Assembly (NCBI GenBank): GCA_025345505.1
Contig: JANVCC010000077.1
Coordinates: 5,867,794 to 5,931,793, forward strand
DNA length: 64,000 nucleotides
Reading direction: 5' to 3'
DNA from: Todiramphus chloris collaris
Taxonomy: Eukaryota > Chordata > Aves > Coraciiformes > Alcedinidae
In this document: positions 12,501 through 26,165 of the stretch, in pieces
How the letters are laid out: every line of letters begins with the position of its first letter
Numbering within the stretch: the stretch's first letter is position 1
Translations under genes and position numbers: made by a program
Notes under the pieces: generated by a model
Databases searched by the model: none
What the model saw: only the letters and a program-made list of their open reading frames with translations
What the model was told of the DNA's origin: nothing

Positions 12501-13439
12501 TATGACTATGAGATTGTTAAATATACAAGTGTCCTAAGCTTAAACTTAAATTCCATGCATAAGAATAAAGATGTTATTAGCTAATGTCACTCCAACTCTG
12601 ACCTGCAAGTAGAAAGTTAGAATCAAGTTCTTTGTCTGGTGGAGCATTGGCAGACATTCTTGAGATTGCAAAGATGTGCTTGCTGAGGGAAAGTTCCTTG
12701 TGTATTATGCCGTTTACCTAAGGGTTATATTCAAGACACTCTCTGAACAGCTTGGCTGATTATTGAAAAATGCCTTATAGTAACTTCTACCCTAAGTTGA
12801 TCGATAGTAGTGCACAGCTTTACATGGGAGGGAGGGAGCTATTTAAACATTGAGAGCCTCCGGGATAACCACGAATGAAAAAATAATACAGAACAAATAC
12901 GTTGAAGGGTTCAAGAGAGAAGAATATCTTGCCTCTGTGCAGGGGGGGAAAAAAAGTTGTTAAATTGCAGCAGAAAAACCATTTGAATTCACTATTAATA
13001 AAGTAAAGGTGGATTTTTCCCTAGGCCAAAAAGAGAAGGAAGGAAAAAATCAACAAACCCAACAAATTGTAGCACTTTTTAATATAGGGAGAACCTAAGA
13101 GGTATCTACAGCATCCTCCCATAGAAAGCTTACCTTGACTACAAGTCTCCAAAATGTTCTTGGTCTCCATCTCTGTACTAAGCTCCTGCCCCTGTAGCTC
13201 TGGGTCCCCGGCTCAAACTCATTCTCACACCCCAGAGCAGGCAAAATTTCTGTGCCAGGAACACTAGAAAAGGAAAACCTCACTGCTTTCAGCATCTTAG
13301 ACAAACATATAAGAATGTGGAGTAGAAGGGTCCTAGCACCTGAAAATGAAGCCTTTTTCCCCTTCATGAATGGGTAATAATTAATAACCTAATGTTCCAG
13401 TGTTTTATTTTGATGCGTAGAATTTTGCCAACATCCAGG

Positions 13440-14995
13440 TTAGTTCCCTGCTATGCTATGCTAACTGGGCACCCACAAGTCTATGGGGCCTGATAAGATC
13501 CACCCGAGAGCACCGAGGGAGCTGTTGGAGGAGTTTGACAAGCCACTCTGCCATCATTTATCAACAGTCCTGGTTAACAGGGGAGGTCCAAGATGACTGA
13601 TGGTTTGCCAATGTGATGCCCATCTACAAGAAGGGCTGGAAGGAGGATCTGGGGAACTACAGTCCTGTCAGCCTGACCTTGGTACCAGGGAAGATTATGG
13701 AATAGTTCATCTTGGGTGCACTCACATGACAAGTGCAGGGCAATGAGGGGACCAGGCCCAGCCAGCCTGAAGGGCAGGTCCTGTTTGACCAACCTCATCT
13801 CCTTCTGTGACCAGGTGACCTTCCTAGTGGATGAGGGAAAAGCTGTGAACATTGTCTACCTGGACTTTAGTAAAGCCTTTGTCACCATCTTCCACGCCAT
13901 TCTCCTAGAGAAGCTGGCAGCTCATGGCACAGACAGGCGTACTCTTTGGTGGGTTAAAAACTGTCTGGATGGCCAAGCCCAGAGAGTTGTGGTAAACAGA
14001 GTTAAAGCCAGTTGGTGACCAGTCACAAGTGGTGTTCTCCAGGGCTCAGTGCTGGGGCTGGTCCTGTTTAACCTTTTTATCAATGTTGTGGATGAGGGGA
14101 TCAAGGGCACCCTCAGCAAGTTTGCAGATGAAATGGAATTGAGTGTTGATCTGCTTGCGAGTAGGAAGGCTCTACAGAGAGGTCTGGACAGATTGGATCA
14201 GTGGCTAAGGTCAATTGTATGAGGTTTAGTAAGGCCGAATGCCAGAGCCTGCACTGGTCGCCACAACCCCGTTGTCACCCATGCAACACTACAGGCTTCA
14301 CGATGGACAACTCCCTGGCAGGAAAGGACCTGGGTATGTTGGTTGCCAGCCAGCTGAACGTGAGCCAGCGCTGTGCCCAGGTGGCCAAGAAGGCCGACAG
14401 CATCCTGGCCTGGATCAGAAACTGCGTGGCCAGCGGGTGGAAGGAGGCGATTGCGCCCTTGTCCTCAGCACTGGTGGGACCACACCGCTAGTACTGTGTT
14501 CAGTTCTGGGCACCACAGTATAAGAAAGGCATTGAGGTGCTGGAGCAGGTACAGAGGAGGACAACAAAGCTGGTGAGGAGGTTAGAGAACGTGTCTTATG
14601 AGGAGAGGCTGAGGGAGCTGGGATTATTTCAGCCCAAAGAAGGGGAGGCTCAGAGATGACCTACTTTCTCTACCTGAAAGGAGGTTGTCGTGAGGCTGAT
14701 GTTGGCCTCTTCTCCCTAGTAACTAACAGCAGGACAAGAGGAAATAGCCACAAGTTGCACCAAGGGAAGTTCAGATGAGATATTAGGAAGAATTTCTTTA
14801 CTGAAAGAGTAGTTGGCATTGGAACAGGCTGCCCAGGGCAGGGGTGGAGTCACCATCCCTGGAGGTGTTCAAAAGTGGGTGGATGTGGTGCTTTGGGAAT
14901 ATGGTCTAGTGGTCATGGAGGTGTTGTGAAGAAGGTTGGACTTGATGGTCTTGGAGGTCTTTTCCAACCTTAATGATTCATGATTCTATCATTCA
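13440..14995 (+). mobile_element. CR1 LINE fragment, sense, 5'-truncated, inactive
   Basis: It starts in the reverse transcriptase region (a MGPDKIHPRAPREL-like frame near 13482) and runs to the CR1 3' terminus, where GATTCATGATTCTATCATTC at about 14969-14990 resembles the terminal repeats. The readable frame at 13716-14018 contains CLTNL, YLDFSKAF and LLEKLAAHG, typical of CR1 reverse transcriptase, and ends in a stop after VKASW. The frame then continues through a GSVLG block to FADE at 14121-14132, where the catalytic FADD is expected, so the second Asp is lost. Further frameshifts split the C-terminal part (14201-14576). Avian CR1 copies are usually 5'-truncated, so this structure is normal. 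It is not a host gene. Confidence 0.93.
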
Positions 14996-15445
14996 GATGG
15001 TCTGTGGCATTTTAGATACCCTAGTGGAGAAGATGGGCATTGTTCCAATTTGTTGGTGGGAATGTGAAGAAAGGGAAGCAATGATGCTGCAAAAGAGGTT
15101 TTCTCCTCTCTTCTTCACAGAAATTAAAAATTGAAGATCCACAGATCCACAAAGTCTTGTGGCAGATTATATCTTAAGAAACTCAAAGTCAGGAGAGATA
15201 TTTTTGTTACCAATTTCTTCTGGCTTTTGTGGGAACCATAACCTTCCTGTGTCTCCATTCCCTGTCTGCCAACAATGAGTATTTGGTTTTGTCAGGTCAT
15301 AATGAAACCACCTGGTTTCAGTGTCTCATTCATGTGATGGTTGACAAGATAGAGGATGACACAGGAGGAGCTAGTGGGAAAATCCTGACAGGAGGACAGT
15401 GGGGGAAGGGAAAAAAGTGGGATTGCATCTGGAAAATTGGACATA

Positions 15446-16075
15446 AAATCACAGAATGTTTAAGGGTTGGAAGGGACCTCAAAAGATCATCTAGTCCAAC
15501 CCCCCTGTCAGAGCAGGAACACCTAGAGCAGGTCACACAGGAACGCATCTGGGAGGGTTTAAAATGTCTCCAGAGAAGGAGACTCCACAACCCCTCTGGG
15601 CAGCCTGTTCCAGAGCTTTGTGACCCTCACAGTGAAAAAGCTTTTCCTTATGTTTCTGTGGACCCTCTTACGCTCCAGCTTACACCCGTTGCCCCTTGTC
15701 CTATCATTGGACATAACAGAAGAGCCTGGCTCCATCCTCCTGACACTTGCCCTTTACATATTTATAAACATTAATGAGGTCACCCCTCAGTCTCCTCCAA
15801 GCTAAAGAGACCCAGCTCCCTCAGCCTTTCTCATAAGGGAGATGCTCCACTCCCTTAATCATCATTGTGGCTCTGTGCTGGACTCTTTCAAGCAGTTCCC
15901 TGTATTTCTTGAACTGAGGGACCTAGAACTGAATACAGTATTCCAGATGAGGTCTCCCTAGGGCAGAGCAGAGGGGGAGGAGAACCTCTCTACCTATAAC
16001 CACACCCCTTCTAATACACCCCAGGATGCCACTGGCCTTCTTGTCCACGAGGGCACATTACTTGTTCAGCATAGA
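15446..16075 (-). mobile_element. CR1 LINE 3' fragment, antisense
   Basis: It begins ATCACAGAATGTTTAAGGGT and GGAAGGGACCTC, the reversed CR1 3' end, and continues through ACCCCTCTGGGCAGCCTGTT, CCGTTGCCCCTTGTCCTATC and CCCAGCTCCCTCAGCC to a GCCTTCTTGTCCACGAGGGC block at about 16035. It overlaps in content with the 3' half of the sense copy at 13440-14995, in the opposite direction. The 181-codon frame at 15229-15774 is the accidental antisense reading of this element. The subtype looks like the CR1-J/E kind, by recall only. Confidence 0.92.
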
Positions 16076-17849
16076 TTGATCTCTTTCACAGATGAGTTGA
16101 AAGATTATTTCTGATGGGAGGGACATAGGAAGTAAAGTGGTTCACTGGAAGATCTTTGGACACTTGGAGTGAGAAGTATGATGCAGTTAAAGCCTAGTGG
16201 TGAAAAATCTTTCCAGTTGGGTGTGGTTAAAATGATGTAAGCAGAGGAGGCTGCAACTACAGCGCCAAACAAGATGTTAACAGGATAGATTCCTTTAGTA
16301 GGTCAATTGCTGTTAGCTTTCAGAATTTAAAGAAGTTTGGAGCACTTGACATCCTTTTTTTATCAGATGCATGTCAAAGAGCAGACTGAATTTCCATCAC
16401 TGCCAAGGGTGACACGGGAAAGTAATCAGTGTGTAACTCACTGGTGCTTTAATTGTTTTCTGCTTTGTTTCAGATGTGTTTGTGACTGATGGGGGATTGA
16501 TGACTCTTAATATGAATGTTTCTTAACTGAAATGCCAGTATAACCCTGCTTGCCGTGCCATGCAGAAATTCTGCAGTTTTGTAGGAAAGGTGGAGCTCTA
16601 AGAACAGTCATAGAAATGCTTTGCAGTGTAGAATACTTTCTTAAGTCAGGAACATGTCTGATTGTTGTACCATGATGCAGAAGAGATTCTGTGGGGCCCA
16701 GGAAGGGGTGGATCTAGTCCCCAACTGTACTAACCAACTTCTGCCCCTGACTTAGGAAACATATTTTAGGAAGTCTCATGACTGCAGCACAGGGCTGTAA
16801 TTTTGCTTTGTGACTCATACAGAGATATAGTCCCTGCTTGTCTTTTTGTCTGGGCACCTAATAAAGCTCAAGCCACACCTGTTTATGGATGCAGCAAAAT
16901 GGCAGGGAGGTTTTTTTACACCATTGATTCTGATGAATGCCACTTATAATCAACACCTCCACGAGGAACTGGCTTGTGTGCAGAAACGCTCTTTAATTTA
17001 AGGGTACACATCAGCAGCACAGTGTGGTCCCAGTGTGTTTATCTCATGAAAGCTAGAATCATTACAGTTATAGAATATCAAATGCTTTGAATGGATCATA
17101 TTTATTAAGTAATTTCTGTGATCATATATATTTTTTGTTGTAATTTTCAAGACCATTCTTCTTTATAAAAAAGAGGAATGTGGTCACTCTAGAATGAGAT
17201 AATTAATTATGTGAAGGGACCAGATGACAATTTTGGGAACCATTCCTGTCCTACAGAACATACAGGTCACCATGCTTCTCTGATGAGACAGAAAAAAATG
17301 AGTTGCAAGAAGCTGTTAGGTTAATTACGCTTTAGAAAATGGGTTTAAAGTCAAAGAAGTGTGCAGCACTCTGTTGATAGAATGATGGTTTCTGGTGGAT
17401 TAAAACAACAAAAATATTTTGGAAATCTTCCCCCCCTCCCAGATTTCTTAAACAGCACAACAGATTGGACCTGTGAGTTTTGACAGTGGCTTTGTGGCTT
17501 TTGAGCTGGCAAGATTCAAATGTGCATCAAATGAAACTGGATTTTAATGCATCCATTTGAATTAGAAATGAAGGGAGAGTTTTTTAAATCAGTGACAGAG
17601 ATCTGTGGGATGGTCACTTTTTTTTTTTCCACAGGCTGTGACCCGGAGCTTAGAGGATGCCTGCAGTCTGTTTTGCCCTGAGCCACCTTATTTTCAAGCT
17701 GAGCTGTATTCAGTTGGATCAGAAGCACTGCCTATTTCTTTCTACTGCCCAGTGCTAACGAATTCGTCTTCAGACTTGATTTACTCAATTATTGTTGTCA
17801 ACATTTCTGTATAAACATTTTGGGTAGGTTTTTGGCAGAACATGGTTCT

Positions 17850-17859
17850 CCCCCCCCCC
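17850..17859 (+). repeat. C10 homopolymer
   Basis: Ten consecutive C within a CT-rich stretch, giving a G-run on the minus strand. Directly seen; a possible sequencing-error site. Confidence 0.9.
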
Positions 17860-19534
17860 GCCTCCCATAGCACTAGAGGTACGTGTAGTGCTTGCAGAAC
17901 ACGCTGTATGTGCATGCTGCACATCATGGCCAACATAGTGCTTATGGTCATCAATCATTTGATTGTTCTTTAAACACTGTTTTAACAGGCATTCGTTGTA
18001 TAAATGGATCAGGTTATTGACCTTTGCCAGCAATTGCTTGCTACATGTCATCATGGCTTAATGACATTATCAAGGAACATATTCTGTATTGTAGATACTT
18101 TGAAGGGTTCATGCATTGTCTCTCGCTAGGACACATGGCTGGCTAAAGTATCTTGAATTAGCAAGTGATTTGATGTCATTATTAAAATATGCAGAGCATT
18201 TCCAGCTACTTATAGAATAGGAGAGTGAAATACTTCTCTATTCTACAAAAGCAAGGCCCAGGAAGAAGAGTTATTTGTCATATTGGAATACTTGTTTTGA
18301 AATCCTGCTTTTTTTCTCCTTTACAATTTAATCTTCTACCTAGAATAGAGCGGTGAAGTCCTCTGAATATCCTGTGAAAATTGTTTGACTTGTCTGCAGA
18401 GCTCCAGCTGCAACTCCTCCATTTCTAGGAATACTGTAGATCTAATTGGCACTATTAAATCATTACAGCACATAACAGATGGAACTTCTGACTAAATCAA
18501 CTATGTTTTTAATGAAGATAAGAGTTTTTAAATTAGAATGGATACAGCATTTTTTATTTATTTCTATAGGGTGGGAAGGTTGTTAACTCTAATGGCTGAT
18601 TCGATTTAAATGAGGAACAGAAGCCAATATTCTATAAATTTTCTCTTCTGGTTAAAATTTAAGGTGGTCCTGACTTTTCAAATCCCAAATTGTGAAACTG
18701 AACTATTCATATGACTGTAAGTTTTTTCAATATATAGATATGCTGTGGTACCTGTGGCTCCTCATGTCACAGTCTTAGATTTTCTGTTTACAGAAAAGCG
18801 TACACATATCACAGAAATTACACAGTCTTAGAATCCTGGTTTTTTCCTTGTTTGTTGCAGTAAAATTTGAACTCTGCATGAATCAGAGCGAGTTCCTAAG
18901 AGTTTTGAAATGGGTATTAATCAATAAATCTTCATGCCATTGCTAGTAAATAAGTAGCATTACTTTCACATTATAGTGGAGAGGGACTCTTAGAAGCATT
19001 GGTAGCCTGCATGGCCAAAATGCAAGTGTTACCCTGTTGTTCTGGAGTCATTCCTCTTTCAATACAAAAAGACCCTTTTTGTACAGTAGAAAAATCTTGG
19101 CGCTGTAATAATTACTCATTACATATTAGTCTTAGTCTTCACTCTTCTCCTACTGTTTGTTTGAGATCCTGTTCTTCAGTATCCCAAATTTCACTCTCTA
19201 CATTGCGTTTTGCTCACTAATATACTCCAGTCAGTTCTTTAACTTTTGTCATGTTTTCTTTTCCATTGCCATAGCAAAATATCTTCACATGTCATTTAAT
19301 TTTAATGGTGCTTATTACCAAGATTTTGTGATGCTTATTAACAGCTTTCCAGTGAGAAGACAGATTATAAAGCACAAGGAATGGTCTTGAAAAAAAAAGT
19401 AGGATTGAGGTCAGAAGTGAATTCTTACCCCTCCTTCTGGCTTTGTAGACTAAGTTACATCCTTCTTTTGTCAGCTGCTGAGCTGAAAAAAAAAAAATGA
19501 TAATAAGACCTTTTACTTTTGGGAGTAATGTGGA

Positions 19535-19554
19535 GATATATATATATATATATA
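19535..19554. repeat. (AT)10 microsatellite
   Basis: Twenty bases of alternating A and T, directly seen, and likely length-polymorphic. Confidence 0.93.
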
Positions 19555-19559
19555 GCTAC

Positions 19560-19650
19560 TTCATATATTCATGGATCTTAAGATTTGGAAGGAAAACAGT
19601 GATTATTTGTCCAGGTGTTCTGCACTGAGGCTGTAGCAATTGAACAGTTA
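19560..19650 (-). mobile_element. Possible very old CR1-family 3' end, antisense
   Basis: The order TTCATGGATCTTAAGATTTGG, AAGGAAAACAGTGATTATTTG, then a CTGCACTGAGGC block is reminiscent of the reversed 3' end of ancient amniote CR1/L3-type elements. It is too diverged for certainty. Confidence 0.3.
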
Positions 19651-22600
19651 ATTCTGGAATAGAGAAAGTATTCCTACCACACAACTGTAAACCAGGTGTA
19701 ACTTCAAGGAAGGAGGGGCAACAAGCAGGTATAAAACTGGTGCATAGGAGGAGAATCAGGAAATAAAAGCACTATTTGAGAATTTCTTCTAAGTAAATCT
19801 CCTCACAGCAGTCTCCATTCTTTTTTTTTTGCCAGGGTTGTGTTTGATTGCTGGCTTTGACAGCTCACTGTTGGCAATAGGTTTCATAAATGTCTAATCC
19901 AGCTGGATTGTTCTGTCTTCACATTTCCTTCCTACATCAAAAGTATATAATATTAAATAAAATTAAAAAAAAAAGGTGTGGGGAAGAAAAGACTGGTTGC
20001 TTCCATAATGGGATTTCAGATAAAGCAGAGAATGTAATCTTAATAATTAAAGCCACGAAGGCTATAGTGGTGTTTTGTTTTGTTTTGGGGGCAGGGGGAG
20101 GTAAAGCAAAAGCTCACAACACATCCTTAACATCTTCAAGATAGCTTTAGAGCTGTGATTTCAGCACCAAGACCTAACAAACATTGCATACAAAGTGCAG
20201 TAAATGCAGTATTCATAAATGTATATGCTCTTTGTGACTTCATGTCAGCGGGGTTCTGTAGACCCTCATTTGTATCAAATAAACTTCAAATGGTAAAGAA
20301 TATGTGCCAGCCACGGACGAGTATCACTTTGAATTGTTTCTTGTGTATCATAGCTGAAATGGGAAACATGGCTGCCTTCCTGTTTGGCAAGAGTGGAAAA
20401 CAGGCACATTTTCTGTAATTATTAGTAATCGTGTCAATTTAATAAATTATTCACTCATGACAATAAGATTTACATTCTGCTTGCTGACAGTGTGTGTGGG
20501 ATAGCATTTGTTTTAGGAAGGTAAAACCTGACAGTAATGCATTGTACGTTGTAAATCCCTGTGTCACACCTGCACTGCAACAGTGAAGACAAGTGGTGAT
20601 AACTTATGTCTTACAATACCCTCATTCTCCATCGTGGATGATACCCACATGTGCTTGCTAGATTTTATGCTATTACTTAGCCGTTCTGGGACTGTTTAGA
20701 AATCCATCTAACACAAAGGTTCGTGGTTGTGGCTGAGATTACCATGGACTTCAGAGGAAATTATGCTTGCGTGGTATATCGATGGACAAGAGAATCCAGA
20801 TCAGCGACTGCAGGAGCATGATGAGGTGATAAGTTGTTTATGCTCAGCTCCTCTTAATCATGGTAACATAGGAGAAAGTGCAGAAATGCTTGAGTAAAAA
20901 TTTAACAAGTGAATGATATCTGAGTTGAGAAAGGAAATAATATGCTGATAGAACATGGGAGAAGTCAGACCATGAAGGGATTGGCTATGGAGAAAAGGTA
21001 CTTACTGTTTAATGTGCTAAACTGGGAAGAGGCAATGGCATGGCTAGAAAGAAAAAGAAGACGAGTATGATGCTAAAAAATGGTGTTTGTGGCAGTGTTC
21101 TGCATTACTGTAGATGGTAGATATATTTTTGTCTAGGCTAGAGAAAAGGATATAACAATATAAAAAAAAGGGTGAAAGCTTAGAAGAGAGTTTTAGGAAG
21201 GTGAACGGATGGGACCAGTCTGTTTTCCATCGATGTCATGCAGAAAGAATTGTACAGCTTGCCCAAAAAATGAGGACTGAAAAAAAAAAAAAAAGAGCTG
21301 AGTATAAAAAGATGTTGAGGCTGGGTGAAAAAGAAGATGATCGTGTTGCATGTAATGAGAATAGATGAGTGGAGACATGTTGGGGGGACGAGGAACTGCT
21401 GTGTTGTTGCCTTTCAGTTGAAGCCTAAGCAATGAAGAGGATGGGAGAGGAAACAGCAGTGTAGCAGAGAGGGAAATCTGTCCCTTGTTAAATAGTAGCT
21501 GAGTTTGTGCATGAGATTCTCCAGGCGTAAATAAACTGCAGATCTGTGGGGAGGATGGGAACCAAAACTAGAGCCTTACACAGCCCTCACATAGAGAGCA
21601 ATATCCTGGGTGCAAAGGGAGGAAGAGATTTCAAGAGGGAAAGCATGACTAGTTGTGTCAAAGGCACATGTGAATGCTCATCATCCACCAGTTCCTCATC
21701 TTGGAATCTTCCCTGTCCCTCCATCCATCCTTGTGCTGAGTAGCTAGTTCTTGCCATGTCAGTAGAAGCAAGCTAACACTCTTATTTGGACTGGGTTTTC
21801 AAAATGTTATGTCTCCTACCTTGTCTCTGGAATAGTGCATTTCTAAGAGGAATCCCTACATGCACCCAACGTTGATGTGATAGTTTGAAGTTGAAGGGGA
21901 GGCACCAAAAAGTTCTGAGTATTTGCTCTAAAATGTCCTGGTAACAGAAGCTAAGCAGTATGTGGGCACTTGCTTGTTTTAGTAGTAGAATTATAGTTGA
22001 AACATTATTTACCCCTGTTTTAAATATAGAAAAATAAAAGAAATAGATGACTTTACAAAAAATTAAACAAGAGATCTGTGCTCCACTCATAGTCCCTTGC
22101 TTGTAAGTACTCTGTTTTATTTCTTTGTAATTCAAAAGCAATTAACACAATTAAAAGAAATAAAATAGAAATAAAATAAAACCCAGCATGTCTTCAGCAA
22201 TTCCATTGCTAAAACTTGTGATGTGGTGTGAAAGAGATTGAAGCTTTCCTCCTTGATAATACACAAAAAAAACACTAAATATTTCTTTTTCCTAAAGTAG
22301 GAATAATATTTAATTGTCATTTAAACTAGTTCTTTAAAATCCCATACTTTTACCCACAATAATGCAATAACATTTAATAAGTCTTAAAATATTCATAACA
22401 CACGGAGATCATTACTCTTGAGACCTTTGTACAAAGTAGTGAAGTGTGTTAGACATATGGCAGAAACCTCTTCATTTCTTATTTCTTGCTATGATTATAT
22501 GAAAGAAGGGAAAATTCTCTGTTCTTTTCCCCATTGCAATCTGCGTGCTATTGTTTTATCTGTTGTGGCCCAAAGTCATCTCATACACATGTTCACCAAA

Positions 22601-25600
22601 GAACATGGAGTTAATCGGGCTTGAATTTAGCTCTGTAAATATAAGCACAATAATGGTAAATTGCTGGTTTGGGTCGGTTTTCCATATAGTATTTCAGAAA
22701 ACAAAAAAGAGGAAAGAATTTATTTCTATATTCCACATGATGTTCACAGCCCAAACTGTGTTGCATGACAGATGCTAGTACCTAGTTTTTTACTATTGGT
22801 AATTATCTAAAGCTGTTAATTGCTGTGGCATTGAGTATTAAAAAACAAGCAAACAAACAAACAACAATTGATATGTCCTACACTGGAAATGTTTCATAAA
22901 TATCCAAAGCCTTTGTCATGGCTTTTTGTTTTAATTAATATTTCAATGGGATTGTCTAAAGTCAAGTGGAACCTCCATGCCTTATATCTAAAATAAAACT
23001 GTGTTTACAGTGTGTGGTCATAATTCCCAGATCTGTTGTGCCGAAATGACAGTATAATGAGTAGAAGTTAAAATGTCCTCTGCTTTCAAGTCCTCGTGGT
23101 TGTCATTTGATTAAATAATAGTGCATTCTGTTTGATGTCTTGGCTTTATAATTCAGAAGCACTTCAGTATATGTGTCCTACCTTTGTATTAAGTGCTCCT
23201 GGCAAGCAGGTATCCATATAGATCCTATTTACACACCTGCAACAGATACGCTGTACCTTGAGCTTGCGTGTGTGCTGCTTGAATGTGGAATTATAATTAT
23301 TCCTCTTAATTATGATGCATTCGCCAAAAAGAGGAAAATCATTGGTCAGGTACAAAAAGAAACTGCTTAGTATTTGAAGGAATTTGATAATTTTGTTTTA
23401 GTTCGTAGCTTGGCAGGTGGTAATAATGCTATGCCAGCACTGTCAAAATATGAAAATTAAAGTGACGATGGGTTTTAATGAAATCCATTTGACAAATATA
23501 ATTAAGGTGTTTTAATATGAAGCCCTGTAATAAAGACTACCGGTGGACTCCCTGAGGTCCTGACTAATTGTGTAGATTGCTTTTAAGCTTTGAATAGTTT
23601 TATTGGATAATGAACTGTTAAGAAGTGTTAGATCTTTCTTAAGCAGAATTTGGTTTGAAAAAGAAGAGGAGAGACAGGCCTGAGGTGTGGCATTTTAAAC
23701 ATAATTAGAAGAGAGATTTAAGTTAACATCTTTGATCTTGCTGTCAGTTTTTGATTAGAGCTGTAAATGCTTTAATCAAGTGCAGTGTAGTCATTACATT
23801 TCTAACTGTTTTTAAACTGCGAAATTACTGAGACACTGACATCGGTTTAACACTTTTTGAGAATTTCCAGCAAAGTTATGTTTGTAAACTGGGTGTTTGC
23901 ATTAAAATGTCATACTGCAATAATTTACCCATTCAGTAGATCATGGAATAATTATAGTTTGATGCTCAAATAATCTTGAGAACCTTTGTGAGATTAAATA
24001 TAATGTCCTGAGGTTGAGGAAAGTGTGCCAGTTCAGACCTTATTTTAAAAATAATTTCTAATACTGTTTTTCTTCAATTAAAATTATGTTCAAGCTAGTA
24101 GTTATAATGCAAATGAATATATAAGAAGCTAAGTGAAGTATTTAAATGACTTCCATAGGAATACAGTCCTTTCAGTGATACATGTGATGTAGATGTTGTG
24201 TTCTGACAGTGTGGATTCCTCCACACTCATCTTAGAAATGGGGCACAAATATTTACCAGGTGTACCATAGTGGCTGAGATAGTAGTAAAATTGTGTTCTT
24301 TAGAATCCCTGTCTTGCAATGTTAAACAGTGCTTGAAGAAATTTCAGAAAGTTCAATTTTTCTTTTTTTAATGTTTTTTTACTGGCATCCAAACCAGCAA
24401 TTAAATGTTAAAATGGCCATGAGCAGAGGTATGTAACATCAGTGAGGATGGCCAGCCCATAGTACCTGCCCATAGGTGGCATGCCTTTCATATCACATAC
24501 TGAGCCCAGCAGTCCAGGGTGCTTTCCCACATCTTCCCTTGCCTCTTGGTGTTATCCATCTTCGAACATGACAGAAAATCCAGATACTTGTCTCTTTACT
24601 GTGTCGGGCTAAGGACTACTGGGCATGCTGGTTTGCTCGTGTTGGTCCTCTAGAAATGTAGAAATTAGCTACAGCGAAGGAAGATGTACTTAATTTGTTC
24701 TGTCTGCAGCATGCAGAACATTCATACAAATAAATGTTAACAGTGGCCTGCCAGCAAGACCTTCAAAATTGTTAATTACATCCCAGAGCAGGCCACCTGA
24801 TGTTTCTGGCAGCTTGTCCTGCACGCTAACATGTCTGAGGGCTGGCAGAGCAGGAGAGAGGGGCGATGTCATCCAAACCTAGGACATCCTCGCAGAGACT
24901 GTTCAGCTGCCAATGCTTCTTCATGGCAGCTCTAGTGCACTTAGCTGACTGCAGTTCAAGTAACACCCATCAGAGAGAAGCAGTCTCTCTGGTAACCCAA
25001 ATCATCAGGGACTCAAAAGGTCACATGCTGTAGCTGCGATGGCACTAGGGCTGCTGCAGGTGGCTGATTCAGGAGAATCTGAGCAAAAGCTTCTGCCCCA
25101 TCCAGTAAACTGCTCTTTTGGAGTAGGTTTTTGTTTTAGAAATCTCTGGTTTGCCTGAGTTAAACCATACAGCAGTAGCTTAATGTAGAGATGCGAAAAG
25201 CATCAGTAAGCATTGCTGAATTCCTCCATCAGAAGAAATCACACTTGTCATCTTAGACACTTACTGAAAAATCAAGTTTTACAAGAATTTTTCTATTCAG
25301 GGATGCCTTAGGAACAAATGGTGTCCACATGCAGTAAAGGCCCCATGTAAGTCTACCTCTTAAAGACCATTTGAAGAGCTTAACTTCATCCTTAAAATTT
25401 GGTTCTGCTCTGAGGAGTGCTGTAAAACAACCTGTGTAGAGTCTTTACTTCCATCTCAGCAATATCTGGAATGTACGTCTTTGTTTGTCAAGAACAAGGG
25501 TAGAGAATTTTCAGGTTTTTTTTTTTTAATATACATAGCCCTGCAAACTCAGGCTGGGCTTTAAAATCAGTCTGGATTCTTTCCTTCTTGTATGCCTCCT

Positions 25601-26019
25601 GATAACAGTGTTCTGCCAGGCAATTGGGTATTTGTCATTGTTCCCTCTGCACCCTTGCTGTGGGTTTATTGAGTTAGTGGTTTTCTCAGCATTACTCTGT
25701 GTGTAATCAAAGCCAACGTTGCAGATGGAAATAACTAGCACTTAGTTCATGTGTGTGAAAAAGGAGCAGAATCCATAGCTGCATTGGTCCTGCAGGGTAA
25801 AAATGTAAGCAAAGGAAAAATGGCTTGAGATGGGCAGGATAAGTGGAGGGAAGACAGGAGTCCGTAAGAAGTGTACTGTGAGAGCAGAACAGAGATGTTT
25901 ATATTGATGTTTTGTCCTTTAGGTGCAGGTTTATAAAGTACTGTATATTTCAAATGAACACAGATTATAATTGGTGAGTATAAGTATCATTATGTATAAA
26001 ACCAAGCTTCAGACTGTAA

Positions 26020-26165
26020 AAAAATAAGCAAATTACTAAACTGCATCACCAAACAAAAGTACAGCCAAGTGAGCATTTCCTAGAGATCCCTCCAGAGGCC
26101 AGAATAAAATGCTGTGGCAGATCTAGAACTTGAACCACAGCCAGCCCATTAAGCTTTGGACTGTC
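26020..26165 (-). mobile_element. Possible MIR-like SINE remnant, antisense
   Basis: AAATTACTAAACTGCATCACC, then AAAAGTACAGCCAAGTGAGC, then GGCAGATCTAGAACTTGAACC follow the block order of a reversed MIR core. Diverged; by eye only. Confidence 0.38.

Larger units (their letters stand above)
6741..13435. other. Unique intronic DNA
   Basis: No gene recognised. It holds a possible MIR antisense piece (7505-7625), an A-rich run at 8736-8777 and an A17 run at 9512-9528. Open frames are short (at most about 95 codons) and show no splice-flanked conserved exon pattern. Confidence 0.6.
16076..26015. other. Unique intronic DNA
   Basis: No gene recognised. It contains a C10 run (17850-17859), an (AT)n run (19535-19554), a possible old CR1 end (19560-19650) and a candidate conserved stretch (23380-24020, see findings). 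Open frames are at most about 119 codons and show no family pattern. Confidence 0.6.

Noticed and set aside
15229-15774. 181-codon plus-strand frame, the longest in the window
   Set aside because: Most of it is the antisense reading of the CR1 fragment at 15446-16075; not a protein gene.
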